Positions 1 through 9,350 are shown, counted from the stretch's first letter. The stretch is DNA of 55,859 bases from ANME-2 cluster archaeon (GCA_014237145.1 JAAXOC010000077.1:1-55859); one strand, 5' to 3'. Translations and numbers: made by a program. Notes: generated by a model not told the origin, from the sequence alone.

Positions 1-460
1 TTCCAGTGCGTTTAAGGCGCTTCGATATGGCTGATCACACCAATGGTCCTGCCAGATAACCGCAGGCTTTCCAGTGCGTTTAAGGCAGCATCCAGGGTCT
101 CGCTGTCCAGTGTGCCAAAGCCCTCGTCCAAAAACAATGATTCCAGCCTGGACCGTCCGCTGCTCAGTTCTGACAGTGCCAAAGCCAGCCCCAGGCTGAC
201 CAGAAATGACTCGCCGCCGGACAGGGTCTCGACCGGGCGTTGTTCGCCTGTGTTCCACAGGTCTATTACCACCATATCCTTCAGGTCAACAGCCCTTTAT
301 GCATACCTAGAGGCTATATAAGATAACTGGCGGTTTGGGATTGTAATGAGCAGGTCTAACATGGTCTGCAGGGCAAAGTCCCTCAGGCTATTTGCAGGTA
401 TTACCCCTGCAAGTTTCTGCCATCGTTCCATTTCAACTCTTGTCCTTTCGAGTTTTTTTT
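1..460 (-). pseudogene. sbcC 3'-end fragment, copy 1 (cut by window edge)
   Basis: This stretch repeats the end of the sbcC gene found at 5847..9350 and aligns with about 5923..6368. Read from 275 to 12 it still encodes the ABC signature LSGGES and the Walker B segment [11 protein letters not shown]. The frame is broken: a Leu codon of the intact gene has become TAA at about 297, and homology ends at a T-run near 460. The real stop is missing; after ISHIEA the sequence runs into 1..18, which are identical to 69..86. Without the N-terminal Walker A half no ABC head can form, so this is a non-functional remnant. 461..701 beyond it shows no convincing gene. Confidence 0.88.
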
Positions 461-701
461 AAGAGGTGCTAATTATCCTTAGATTTGAAGTCGTCTGGTT
501 AAATCTGGCACAGGATAGCAATCTGGTTATTATCTACACACTGGCACACCATCCCTGAATAGCCTACATCCAGCATGACAATGAACTGGAGAAGGCAAAA
601 GCTGATATTGTGGTTGCTGTTGACAAGGTCGTTGTTATGTGGGTTTTTTATTCATATCTATGCATATTACATAGAAATCATTAAAATTATTGCAATATCG
701 G

Positions 702-1637
702 TTATTTTCGATTCGATTTTAAATGCTTCCATTTGATTATCGGGTGGTCTTTTAGCCCCTCATTAAATATCCCGTCATCATCGACCAGGTCTGGATTGAA
801 CATGCTTTGAGTGTAAAATGTCTCAATCATTTTAATCTCATTTTCTTTTAATTGGCCTATGATATTTTGTGTAAAATCCAGAACATCCTTTTTGATAGCC
901 TGATAATCGATATTATCTTCCAGATTCACCATTCTTGCAAGATTGTCAAAATGCAAAGAATTGCAGAGAAGACTGTTTATATTGATCTCATTTAGTTTTG
1001 GTTTGCCCATGAGTATGCTTTCAATAACCGCACATTTTCGAAACACATCCATATCGAAATCCTGCCTTGCAATTGTGTAAACGTCATATAGGTCCCTGGC
1101 TGATCGTCTCCGTAAAAAAGTGCACCATTTATTTGCAAACAATTCTTCTTTAGGTGGCGTTTTTACTTTGAATTTATCATTCCTGCAAATATGGTTAAAA
1201 TCCGCAAGGATGTCTGATCTTAGCAGTGGAAATCTTCGCATGTATCCGATTTCTATTTGAAAACTGTCCATTTTCCCAACTGAATTCCTGTAATATACAA
1301 CCATCCTGCCAAGCGGGTAACTTGAATCGATCTTTATATCGGCATCTACGTATCCCTGTGTATAAAGTACCTGTTTTATTACGTGATCAATTCTGGTTCT
1401 AACCTCTCCCCAATCATCCTCGTCGATGTGCCGGTAATTGAAATCTAAATCCACAGAAAGTCTTGCCAGTGGTTTTGTGTAAATAAAGTTGATAGCTGTT
1501 CCACCGATTAGTGACAGCCGCTCTTTTAAAAAGGGAACGTCCATCATTTTTTCAAGCATGGTTGAAATGCGGCATACTTTTTCAATTTCGAGCCGATGGA
1601 AACCTGTTACTTCCTGCATTTCATTGTAATTATACAC
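702..1637 (-). CDS. abiEii: AbiEii-type nucleotidyltransferase toxin
   Basis: A 311-residue protein of the AbiEii/AbiGii toxin family. Members are nucleotidyltransferases that arrest growth, in several cases by modifying tRNA, and were first found as phage abortive-infection genes. Visible marks are GGTA at residues 45-48, the metal-binding pair in SVDLDF (Asp63, Asp65), and a later Lys-rich segment ending in RDLYDVY around residues 170-185, typical of the family. It lies 17 bp downstream of the AbiEi-type gene, in the usual antitoxin-then-toxin order. The reading frame is intact and of normal length, so the pair may be active. The two genes lie between two sbcC 3' fragments, marking them as an inserted cassette. 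The family call is firm; the cellular target is unknown. Confidence 0.88.
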   Translation of the reverse strand: MYNYNEMQEVTGFHRLEIEKVCRISTMLEKMMDVPFLKERLSLIGGTAINFIYTKPLARLSVDLDFNYRHIDEDDWGEVRTRIDHVIKQVLYTQGYVDADIKIDSSYPLGRMVVYYRNSVGKMDSFQIEIGYMRRFPLLRSDILADFNHICRNDKFKVKTPPKEELFANKWCTFLRRRSARDLYDVYTIARQDFDMDVFRKCAVIESILMGKPKLNEININSLLCNSLHFDNLARMVNLEDNIDYQAIKKDVLDFTQNIIGQLKENEIKMIETFYTQSMFNPDLVDDDGIFNEGLKDHPIIKWKHLKSNRK

Positions 1638-1654
1638 CGTTTAACTTCCTTTAT

Positions 1655-2473
1655 CTAAAGATACTCAACAAATACTGCAGGAACGTAAAGATTCCAATCT
1701 TTATTTAAAGTACTGCTGACCGATCTTTCAAGGTACTTTGGAGTTTTTGGTTTATATGCTTTAATTTTGTTTAATATTTCATCACTCAGATGTTCATAGA
1801 ACACAGACTGCTCACGTAACAGTTCAAGTACAAAACCAACTTTGGCATAAAGACTTTTTTTGCTGTACATGTCAAGAATGTCAATTATTTTCCCAAAATC
1901 AAGTCCACTTAAGATACTGAGACTTTTAAAGCATTCCTCCCATCCACCGGCATAATCCGGTCTGTCCACACAATCAACAAGAGTGCGTTCTTTACTACTC
2001 ACCTTTATTTCAGCAGTGCGGTACTTTTTTGATTCAATATCAAAGAAAATCTCTTTAGTAAAGATCGGTTTAAAATTAAGGTTTTGGTACTTAAAAGGAG
2101 AAAAACGATCTTCGGGAAGGACTGTAATGTACACTTCGTTATAATGACTATATGCTGACCCATAATATTCAAGAGCAGAATGGAACCCAAGATAATAGCG
2201 ATTCCTGATCTTACCTGCAATGATGAACTTATCTGAGATGTATTTTTCTGGTTCTTCGAATGGAGATAGGACTGCATATAATCCCTTTCTGATTCTTTGA
2301 AGTTTACCTTCCGCAAGCAGTTTGGCTGTATATTCACTATAAATGTATTTGGGAATGAGTGCAGGACTGAGCGTCAGTTCAGTGATTTCAAGAGCTGCTT
2401 TTTTGATTTCCCGGGATGTTACAACTTTCTTTTTAAGTAGCTTTTTGTAAAGTCTATCTCTTTTTCTGACCAT
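1655..2473 (-). CDS. abiEi: AbiEi-type antitoxin / autoregulator
   Basis: A 272-residue protein matching the AbiEi antitoxin pattern: an N-terminal Lys-rich winged-helix region (about 1-75, with LQRIRKGLYAVL near residues 78-89), then a domain with YYLGFHSALEYYG and a KERTLVDCVDRP segment. AbiEi proteins bind their own promoter and neutralise the AbiEii toxin without forming a tight protein complex. It is the first gene of a two-gene unit with the toxin at 702..1637. 2474..2685 upstream holds the promoter and no other gene I can support. Confidence 0.85.
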   Translation of the reverse strand: MVRKRDRLYKKLLKKKVVTSREIKKAALEITELTLSPALIPKYIYSEYTAKLLAEGKLQRIRKGLYAVLSPFEEPEKYISDKFIIAGKIRNRYYLGFHSALEYYGSAYSHYNEVYITVLPEDRFSPFKYQNLNFKPIFTKEIFFDIESKKYRTAEIKVSSKERTLVDCVDRPDYAGGWEECFKSLSILSGLDFGKIIDILDMYSKKSLYAKVGFVLELLREQSVFYEHLSDEILNKIKAYKPKTPKYLERSVSSTLNKDWNLYVPAVFVEYL

Positions 2474-2685
2474 CTACCGGGTCTTTTGATTTTAAATATT
2501 TTAAAGTTATCCATGCTTTTAGCATAGAGATCAGTAAAAAGACGATATTAATGCGAACATAATACATTCTTTATACTATTGTTTTTCAGCACCCCATCCC
2601 ACAAATATTTATTTCAACAGCAATGGTGCAGTCCCTGTCGCACCCACTGATACTCGGGGCCGCCGCCTACATATAGTCTCTCCCA

Positions 2686-3070
2686 TCCTATCCCTTCACA
2701 TGTATGGTTGATGTCCCGACCCCTGTCCATTTCACATCTATTCTCATAGGTATGCGCCGGGTAAGCGCTTCGATATGGCTGATCGCACCAATGGTTCTGC
2801 CAGATAACCGCAGGCTTTCCAGTGCATTCAGGGCGGCATCCAGGGTCTCGCTGTCCAGTGCGCCAAAGCCCTCGTCCAAAAACAGGGATTCCAGGCTTGA
2901 GCACCCGCTGCTAAGTTCTGAGAAGTGCCAGTACCAGCCCCAGGCTGACCGGGAATGATTCACAGCCGGATAAGGGTCTCGACCGGGCGTTGTTCGCCTG
3001 CGTTCCACAGGTCTATTACCACTATATCCTTTTAGGTCAACAGCCCTTAATGCATATCTTGAGGTTATAG
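2686..3070 (-). pseudogene. sbcC 3'-end fragment, copy 2
   Basis: The sequence matches intact sbcC from just past its stop codon (about 5842) to about 6224. Homology to the intact locus begins at a shared tcctatcccttcacatg, five bases outside the stop codon, so the copied piece includes the gene end and little else. Read from 2920 to 2700 it gives [11 protein letters not shown] and the true C-terminus ending STIHVKG. One-base indels near 2925, 2965 and 3030 destroy the upstream part, including the signature motif. At its inner edge (3069) it abuts an IS-end-like sequence, AGAGGCTGTCT. It differs from the intact gene by many scattered substitutions, so it is not a fresh duplication. Confidence 0.9.
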
Positions 3071-3209
3071 AGGCTGTCTAACAATTACTGTCAGTAACAA
3101 ATCTCTTGCTTCTTTTTCGATTTAAAGCTCCAATTTGTCTATTTTTCATTTGGATTTTAAATTACCTGACAATCTCTGAAATATAAGGTATCCACACACG
3201 AGCCCCCTC
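3069..3209. repeat. IS-end-like repeat, copy A
   Basis: This begins with agaggctgtctaacaatta directly at the truncated edge of the sbcC fragment and ends with a block (about 3160..3209) containing gacaatctctgaaata and tatccacacac. Both blocks recur in the same order and orientation at 4257..4448, with unlike sequence between them. A related short inverted pair stands at 14369..14415. It looks like the remains of an insertion sequence or its non-coding derivative; no transposase is present. Confidence 0.55.
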
Positions 3210-3239
3210 GCACTGGCTGGGGGACGGCTCTCTCAGTCT

Positions 3240-3542
<303 letters not shown>

Positions 3543-3786
3543 CTACACCTTTTCATTTTTTCGCTGGCCACTTAAGTCAATGACCCCGAATAGCGTTACG
3601 TTCTGTCCGGGGCATCAACGGGGTTGGAGGTCGGATAGTAAAACGAATGTATTGGGTAGACGTATGATTGCCGAAGGCAGTGTAGAGTTTGGTTTCCATT
3701 TCCTCATTTTATAAAGTTATAGCAGAAGTCAATTACCCTAAGGATAGAAAATATAAGATAAATATGCGCTTTTTAACGGTATCTTA

Positions 3787-4035
3787 TTATTTATAAATGC
3801 CTTTTCTATGCCCAATTCTTAAAACTACTATAGTATCTTTGTCAATATCAAATATAATTCTATAGTCTCCTATTTTGAACCTATATGTTCCTATTTTATG
3901 ATTAATTAATTTCTCACCATATTTTTGAGGCTCTTTAGTATATTCCTTGAGTTTCACAGCTATCCTATTCTGTATATATTTGTCAATATTTTCTAAGTCT
4001 TTTAATGACCTTCTGGTAAATACAACATTATACAT
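3787..4035 (-). CDS. RelE/ParE-family toxin
   Basis: About 82 residues. The segment NVVFTRRSLKDLENIDKYIQ and the later GTYRFKIGDYRIIF, ending in VLRIGHRKGIY, are the usual RelE/ParE layout, including the basic residues used on the ribosome by RelE toxins. I start it at the Met of MYNVVFT (4035); another Met lies at 4050. The start overlaps the end of the antitoxin gene (stop at 4028..4030), which implies coupled translation. It is intact. Whether it acts as an mRNA interferase or on gyrase cannot be told from sequence alone. Confidence 0.85.
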   Translation of the reverse strand: MYNVVFTRRSLKDLENIDKYIQNRIAVKLKEYTKEPQKYGEKLINHKIGTYRFKIGDYRIIFDIDKDTIVVLRIGHRKGIYK

Positions 4036-4234
4036 TAAAGATTTCCTCAAATTTTTTCAATCTACCCTCATTATAATCGTTTCTTGCCTCATTAATAGAG
4101 TAGAGATATTCATCACTTGAAAGTGCTAACATATCTTCGATTAAATCTTCCATGGTTTCTTTGACTGTATCAGATATGAGAGAGTGTAGTTCCATAACCG
4201 TTAAATCCTTCACTTTTGTTTCTATGAGTAACAC
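4028..4234 (-). CDS. Antitoxin partner of the RelE-like toxin
   Basis: A 68-residue acidic protein beginning at a GTG. It resembles the short archaeal antitoxins that precede RelE genes: VKDLTVMELHSLI, then a Glu-rich helix (ETMEDLIEDMLALSSDEYL) and a C-terminal ARNDYNEGRLKKFEEIF that would wrap the toxin. It overlaps the toxin start. It lies just inside repeat copy B (4257..), so the pair together with the GIY-YIG gene is bracketed by two direct copies of the same repeat. Confidence 0.78.
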   Translation of the reverse strand: MLLIETKVKDLTVMELHSLISDTVKETMEDLIEDMLALSSDEYLYSINEARNDYNEGRLKKFEEIFNV

Positions 4235-4256
4235 CTTCTTTTATTGTTTAGTTAAA

Positions 4257-4448
4257 AGAGGCTGTCCAACAATTAACCAACCATTAATAAATGGTCTACT
4301 AGAATCTACGATGAAACCATATATATCTTTTTTTATGGCTATAGTTTAGCGTCAACTTCCAGGTGTTAGATTTGAAGTAGATACCACAAGATTTTGAATT
4401 ATCGGACAATCTCTGAAATATGAGTTATCCACACACAAGCCCACTCAC
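4257..4448. repeat. IS-end-like repeat, copy B
   Basis: Direct-oriented partner of 3069..3209. It starts agaggctgtccaacaatta and closes with a block (about 4397..4448) that matches copy A over gacaatctctgaaata, tatccacacac and agccc. The middle differs. With copy A it flanks the GIY-YIG and RelE genes. Confidence 0.55.
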
Positions 4449-4477
4449 ACTTGATCATGTGTCAATTCATTTTTATT

Positions 4478-5050
4478 TTAAAGTCCAAATGTGTGTTTCA
4501 ACGATTCTTTCAGTATCTCCAACTCTGTAAATGTTCCAATTCTTCTGTAAATCTCTGATAGACGAACGGTCGCAATATTATCAGTCATAATAATAGAATC
4601 ACTTAGAAGGCCAGTTTCTTGGCCCATTTCCGTATGGATGTCTACGTAAATACGGCTCTTGTGACCTTTACGTATTAAATTACTAGTGTCAAGTCAACCA
4701 TACAATATCGCTAGATATATTATCTGACACTGTTCCATTTCCCAGTTATTTTTAAGACGCAGATTTACACTGATTTACGCAGATTTAAGGTTGCATCTGC
4801 GTAAATCAGTGTAAATCTGCGTCTAATATTATTATTGAAATAATTTGATTTTAGAATTGTGCCCTATTCCCTTCATAATCTGACACTTTGATGTTGACTT
4901 GACACTAGTAATCATACCAATGATCAATTGACCCAATCCAGTTTGTAAATTATTTGATTGTAAAACAACTGCTGGACGTTTTTTTGCGGTCATCAAATTA
5001 GAATCCGGAAACCAAACAAGGATGATATCTCCCTGTTTATAAGTTGTCAT
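4478..5050 (-). pseudogene. MazF/PemK-type toxin gene split by a MITE
   Basis: The N-terminal half (5050 down to 4909) reads TTYKQGDIILVWFPDSNL, then KRPAVVLQSNN, the classic start of a MazF/PemK endoribonuclease. After GMITS the frame enters the inserted element at 4687..4904. On the other side (4682 down to the stop at 4478..4480) the frame resumes as NLIRKGHKSRIYVD, then DNIATVRLSEIYRRIG, the normal C-terminal part. Removing the element and one CTAG restores a continuous gene. The upstream antitoxin gene overlaps its start. As it stands, the toxin ends in element-encoded residues and should be inactive. Confidence 0.88.
4687..4904 (-). mobile_element. MITE family B, copy 1 (CTAG target duplication)
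   Basis: A 218-bp non-coding element with terminal inverted repeats TGTCAAGTCAAC, flanked by CTAG on both sides (4683..4686 and 4905..4908). The interior holds a near-perfect hairpin at about 4754..4827, with 29-base arms built from a roughly 10-base unit (cgcagattta) and a short loop. A second copy lies in opposite orientation at 18377..18592. It has inserted into a MazF-type toxin gene. Transposition by a transposase supplied in trans is inferred from the structure. Confidence 0.88.
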
Positions 5051-5273
5051 AGTCGTCCATACCAGACGCATTCCAATCGTCTTTAAAAGTTGTCAACCGT
5101 CTGCGCAAATCGAATGCTTCTTCCCGAGTCAATCCTGTCTCATGTAATGGGATACTTTGATTTTGCATTTGCTCCTTTAGAAAATGCACAAAATCCATTA
5201 CCTCGACAATCTTGTCTTTGGGCAAAGAGTATAGGTCATCAACGATTTGTTGAGTATATTCCTCTGTATTCAT
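5037..5273 (-). CDS. Antitoxin of the broken MazF pair (DUF2281-like)
   Basis: A 78-residue protein with an N-terminal helix containing LYSLPKDKIVEVMDFVHFLK, as in DUF2281-type antitoxins, and a C-terminal tail rich in Arg and Asp (AFDLRRRLTTFKDDWNASG). The end overlaps the start of the toxin gene (5050), so the pair was translationally coupled. The toxin is now disrupted, leaving this as an orphan antitoxin with an open frame. Confidence 0.68.
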   Translation of the reverse strand: MNTEEYTQQIVDDLYSLPKDKIVEVMDFVHFLKEQMQNQSIPLHETGLTREEAFDLRRRLTTFKDDWNASGMDDYDNL

Positions 5274-5367
5274 AATAAACCATTTCCCTCATCCTAATAT
5301 AAACATTTCGTTCACTATTGCAAATATTCTTTGTATAGAACTTACAACAACCTTAAATCTATGAAAG

Positions 5368-5515
5368 CAAGCTGTCCCAAAACCAATTCACATTATACAA
5401 TTCAATCATATTTTATCTCAACTAGGCAATTATCAATTGTAATTTAATGTTATTATCCGATATAGGATGGATATCATTTGATTTGTACACATGATTTTAG
5501 TTTTGGGACAGCCTG
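5368..5515 (+). mobile_element. MITE family A, copy 1 (AAAG target duplication)
   Basis: A 148-bp AT-rich element with 16-base terminal inverted repeats (caagctgtcccaaaac at the left, gttttgggacagcctg at the right; one mismatch) and a 4-bp direct repeat AAAG at 5364..5367 and 5516..5519. A second copy of identical length lies at 31821..31968 with its own duplication, TACA. It ends 19 bp before the hicB start codon. It has no open frame. Confidence 0.88.
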
Positions 5516-5534
5516 AAAGGCACTTAATTTTACA

Positions 5535-5777
5535 ATGAAATCCAGCTCAAATAAAATAAATTTTCCAATTATTTTAGAAAAAGGTGAAGATGGATTTTAT
5601 GTAGTAGAGTGTCCGCTTTTAAGAGGTTGTTATACTCAAGGAGAGACCCTCAATGAGGCACTCAAGAACATCCATGAAGTCATTGAGATGTGTCTTGATG
5701 ATGAGACCGAAGATGTAGTTTCCTATATTGCAAATATCCAGGAATTTAGTTTTCATACATTAGCGGTTGAAGTATGA
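5535..5777 (+). CDS. hicB: HicB-family antitoxin
   Basis: An 80-residue HicB-like protein: FPIILEKGEDGFYVVECPLL and GCYTQGETLNEALKNIHEVI form the partial RNase-H-like fold typical of the family. HicB neutralises the HicA mRNA interferase and often represses its own operon. Here the HicA gene that overlaps its end is cut to 19 codons. The promoter region directly upstream has been replaced by MITE A, so its expression now probably depends on sequence within the element. Confidence 0.85.
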   Translation: MKSSSNKINFPIILEKGEDGFYVVECPLLRGCYTQGETLNEALKNIHEVIEMCLDDETEDVVSYIANIQEFSFHTLAVEV

Positions 5778-5833
5778 AACTGCTAATTATATCAGGCAAA
5801 AAGGCAATAAAAGCCTTTGAAAAACTCATTTAA
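5774..5833 (+). pseudogene. HicA toxin stub
   Basis: The start codon overlaps the end of hicB. The 19 codons read MKLLIISGKKAIKAFEKLI and match the first helix of HicA, but a stop follows and the conserved catalytic His region of HicA is absent. The truncation lies nine bases from the point where sequence shared by the sbcC 3' copies begins (about 5842). The break therefore probably marks a recombination joint. Confidence 0.75.
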
Positions 5834-5846
5834 GGATTTTGTTCTC

Positions 5847-8800
5847 CTATCCCTTCACATGTATGGTTGATGTCCCGACCCCTGTCCTTTTCACATCTAT
5901 TCTCACAGGTATGCGCCGGGTAAGCGCTTCGATATGGCTGATCACTCCAATGGTCCTGCCAGATAACCGCAGGCTTTCCAGTGCATTCAGGGCGGCATCC
6001 AGGGTCTCGCTGTCCAGTGTGCCAAAGCCCTCGTCCAAAAACAGGGATTCCAGCCTTGAGCGCCCGCTGCTCAGTTCAGAAAGTGCCAGGGCCAGCGACA
6101 GGCTGACCAGGAATGACTCGCCGCCGGACAGGGTCTCGACCGGGCGTTCCTCGCCTGCATTCCACAGGTCTATTACTACCATATCCTTCAGGTCAACAGC
6201 CCTTAATGCATATCTGGAGGTTATATCAGACAACTGGCGGTTTGCGATTGTAATGAGCAGGTCGAACATGGTCTGCAAGGCAAAGTCCCTCAGGCTGTTT
6301 GCAGGTATTACCCCTGCAAGTTTCTGCCATCGTTCCATTTCAGCCCTGGCCCCTTCCAGTTTTTTTTCCTGTTCCTGTCTCTTTGTGAAGTTTTCGTTAA
6401 GTGTTTTTATCTTACCTGTAAGTCCACCTTTAAGGGTGTTCTTCTCTTGAATTGATGCAATAAGCTTCATCTCCCTGTCAAGGATATCCACGAGGTTATC
6501 GGGATTGAAAGAAGTCTGAGTAAAAACAGCTTCATGTGTTCTTATATTCTCTTCAACGGTATGCCAGTCATTGTTATACTGCTGCAGCACCTGTCTTTTC
6601 TTATCCATCCATCCAGGGTCCCTGAATGATGCCTTATGTTCCTTGGCAGATTCAAAACCTGCATTTTCAAAAGCCTTTAGGTATACGGACCAGATGGCCG
6701 ACAGTTTCTCCTGCGTCCTGTCCAGGTCATTTTTCTGTCCCTCCAGCCGGGCTGTAATCGCTGCCAGTTGCGTTTCAGCCTGCCTGGAATCTTCCAGCAT
6801 GGTATCCCTGTTATTCCCTTTTTTAATCAGGTGCGCCTCAAGTGCCGACCTTGCTGCCTCTACTCCTTTACCGCCGGTCATTTCCATGACCTGTTCAAGT
6901 AATCCGGTACCTTCATCCCTGTATACGGTAGCGGTTTCAAGCAGATTGCTGTAGCGTGTTGTATCTTCATCAAGGCGTCTGGTGTTCTCCTGTACAAAGG
7001 TTCCCAGTTCTACAAGTGTACTGTTGTTCTGCTCCAGACGCCCGATGGACTCCCGGGTATTTGATATATGCTGCTTGAATTTCTCAAATGCAAACTGAGG
7101 CGGTTCACCTGCAAATTCAGCAGGAATGATAGAAAGGAACTGCTTATTGTTATATGCAATGTCATTTTCCATTTCCATTATTTTAGCATAGATATCCTGC
7201 ATCCTTTGAGCTATGCCTTCGATCTGGTCATTCAATGTATTAATACGATTGCTGTTGGCCTCGATCTGCTGCTCTGCCAGTTTCAGTTCACCTTCGGTAA
7301 AATCTATCTTTTTTGACAGGGATTCTATTTTACCAATCCGCTTATCGCATGCAGTAACCTTCTTTTTTGCCAGACTTACGAGTTTTTTTAGTATGGATTC
7401 AAGGCCTTTTTTTGCATCTTCCAGTTCTGATCCGGCACTTTGCACATTATCCCTCGCCATATCAATGGAACCTTCCCTGTCAGGTTCGTGTTTACCGGAA
7501 TCGGGGTGCTCAGTTGAACCGCATACAGGGCACGGTTCCCCAGCTGTAAGATGCTCCCTGCGCAGGATAAGTGCCTGATTGGTGGCAGCTACGGCCTTCT
7601 CTTCGGCCTGGCAGCGTTTGACCTTTTCCTCAGCAGTCATTACCTGCTGTTTCATAAGTTCCATCCTGTGCTTGAACTCATGCAATTTCTCATTGAATTC
7701 CTGAACCGATGCGGTCAGTATTGTATCATCAAATATCCAGCTTAATTGTTCATAGGACTCAAGGAACCTGCTGCCTGCATCCCTTACCTCACCCCATGCC
7801 GACCCTAATTTGCGCCAGTAGTAGTTGTTACCCTCTTCAGTCAGCGGTTGCAGTGCCTGCCTGACAGCTTCCAGGCGGGACGTGATGTCATTTTTCCTGG
7901 TTTCAATGACTTTTCCCTCATTTACAGTCCTTTCCATCTCTTCTGTTTTTGCCTGGTGTTCGTTCTTTTCCCTCATCAGAGTTTCCTGTTTCTCCCCTAA
8001 TGTTCGTTCCTTCTCGGAAAGAGAGGCAGCAGTTTGTGACGCCCGTGCTAGCAGGTCATCCGCATTTTCAGGCAGGGGATTATGTTCAAGGAACTCCCTG
8101 TCACCCTTAAGCTGCCCTTCCAGGGCCGCGATCTCTTTGTTCTTCTGCTGTATCTGGTTGTTAAGTCCGTCCAGTTTTACTTTAAGGTCATTTGCTTCCT
8201 TTTGTTTTTTATCTGCTTCCCCTATTTGCTCCTTGCCACGGGTTTCCAGGACAGCTGCATCATTATATGCATTTTCTTTCTGTTCAGCGTCTTTTCTTGC
8301 AGTTTCAAAATCCTGGTTTGCCGCATCATATTTCGCATTCGCTTCATAGAATCGTTTTTGTCCTGTATCTTTTTCATGTATACTCTCTTCCAGTGCAGTC
8401 TCCAGCTTTTCCACCCGCTCCTTTTCAGTATGATACGATCCCATCTCTGAGCGGATGTCTGAAGCCTTCTGTGCCCGCTCGATCTCAGCCTTAAGGTTCT
8501 CCATATTGTCCTTCACTGACAGCAGTTCCTGCTGTTTTTTCCTGTCCTCATCCAGTTTATTATGGGCATCCACCCGCCGCTGCTCTTCTTCCTTTTCTTT
8601 TTCCAGGGCGGTCCTGGGTTCGTTGAGACTAAGCAGTTCAGCTTCAAGCCGGGCCAGTTCTTTTTCTGCCGTACCGATCTCTTCAGCAGATACCTGCGGT
8701 ATAGATTCCAGGCCGGCCTCTGCAATATCGTATTCACCTGTCACCTTCCTGACCTGCTGGTTCAGGTTCTCCTTCAGCACCTCAAACTCTCCCATGCCCG

Positions 8801-9350
8801 TGGTGGCCTCAAGTATCTGTCTCCTCTCATCGGCACTGGCCTTTAAGAATGCTGCAAAATCGCCCTGTGCCAGCAGGATAGAGCGCCTGAAAGCATTAAA
8901 ATCCATGCCCAGTATACTTGTAACTGCGTCCTCGACCGACATATCTGCCATGTCACTGCCGCTTTTTCCCTTCCGCCTGCTGGTAATAAGTTCCCCTGTA
9001 TCTGCACGGAGCAATTTTACTTCGGGTTTGACATCACCTTTTTTGCTCCGCCTTGCCCGCCACTCAGCCAGGTACTGCGTGTCATTTGTCTGGAACACCA
9101 CCTCGGAAAAACCTTCTCTGGTTCCCTGGCTTAATAGATTGACCGGATTGCTGCTGCCTGTTCCATCCAGCCGGGGTGTCCGGTTATACAGTGCCACTGA
9201 TATGGCATCCAGCAAGGTTGTCTTACCCGAACCGGTTGGGCCTGTTATGGCGAACAGGGAAGCATCAGACAATGGTTCTTTGGTAAAGTCCAGGTGAAGC
9301 TCATCTTTGAAACTGTTGATATTCTTCAGGCACAGCGACATGAGTTTCAA
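5847..9350 (-). CDS. sbcC: SbcC, ATPase subunit of the SbcCD nuclease (Rad50-like)
   Basis: A 1167-residue SMC-like ATPase that, with SbcD, opens DNA hairpins and processes double-strand breaks. Walker A is GPTGSGKT at residues 37-44. Long coiled coils follow, with the zinc hook CPVC at about residue 607, then a second coil, the signature LSGGES (about 1070) and Walker [12 protein letters not shown] (about 1100). Its length and the ITGPTGSGKTTLLDA form fit bacterial SbcC better than the shorter archaeal Rad50. The gene follows sbcD with a 2-bp gap. Its 3' end is copied at 1..460 and 2686..3070. Confidence 0.95.
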   Translation of the reverse strand: MKLMSLCLKNINSFKDELHLDFTKEPLSDASLFAITGPTGSGKTTLLDAISVALYNRTPRLDGTGSSNPVNLLSQGTREGFSEVVFQTNDTQYLAEWRARRSKKGDVKPEVKLLRADTGELITSRRKGKSGSDMADMSVEDAVTSILGMDFNAFRRSILLAQGDFAAFLKASADERRQILEATTGMGEFEVLKENLNQQVRKVTGEYDIAEAGLESIPQVSAEEIGTAEKELARLEAELLSLNEPRTALEKEKEEEQRRVDAHNKLDEDRKKQQELLSVKDNMENLKAEIERAQKASDIRSEMGSYHTEKERVEKLETALEESIHEKDTGQKRFYEANAKYDAANQDFETARKDAEQKENAYNDAAVLETRGKEQIGEADKKQKEANDLKVKLDGLNNQIQQKNKEIAALEGQLKGDREFLEHNPLPENADDLLARASQTAASLSEKERTLGEKQETLMREKNEHQAKTEEMERTVNEGKVIETRKNDITSRLEAVRQALQPLTEEGNNYYWRKLGSAWGEVRDAGSRFLESYEQLSWIFDDTILTASVQEFNEKLHEFKHRMELMKQQVMTAEEKVKRCQAEEKAVAATNQALILRREHLTAGEPCPVCGSTEHPDSGKHEPDREGSIDMARDNVQSAGSELEDAKKGLESILKKLVSLAKKKVTACDKRIGKIESLSKKIDFTEGELKLAEQQIEANSNRINTLNDQIEGIAQRMQDIYAKIMEMENDIAYNNKQFLSIIPAEFAGEPPQFAFEKFKQHISNTRESIGRLEQNNSTLVELGTFVQENTRRLDEDTTRYSNLLETATVYRDEGTGLLEQVMEMTGGKGVEAARSALEAHLIKKGNNRDTMLEDSRQAETQLAAITARLEGQKNDLDRTQEKLSAIWSVYLKAFENAGFESAKEHKASFRDPGWMDKKRQVLQQYNNDWHTVEENIRTHEAVFTQTSFNPDNLVDILDREMKLIASIQEKNTLKGGLTGKIKTLNENFTKRQEQEKKLEGARAEMERWQKLAGVIPANSLRDFALQTMFDLLITIANRQLSDITSRYALRAVDLKDMVVIDLWNAGEERPVETLSGGESFLVSLSLALALSELSSGRSRLESLFLDEGFGTLDSETLDAALNALESLRLSGRTIGVISHIEALTRRIPVRIDVKRTGVGTSTIHVKG

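Noticed and set aside
461-701. Possible coding remnant (ELEKAKADIVVAVDKVVVMW) on the plus strand
   Set aside because: The open stretch is short, lacks a start, and matches no family I can name.
7825-9297. Long plus-strand open frames opposite sbcC
   Set aside because: They are rich in Ser, Phe and Cys, as expected for the complement of a coiled-coil gene with Glu/Lys/Leu codons. The minus-strand protein is unambiguous.
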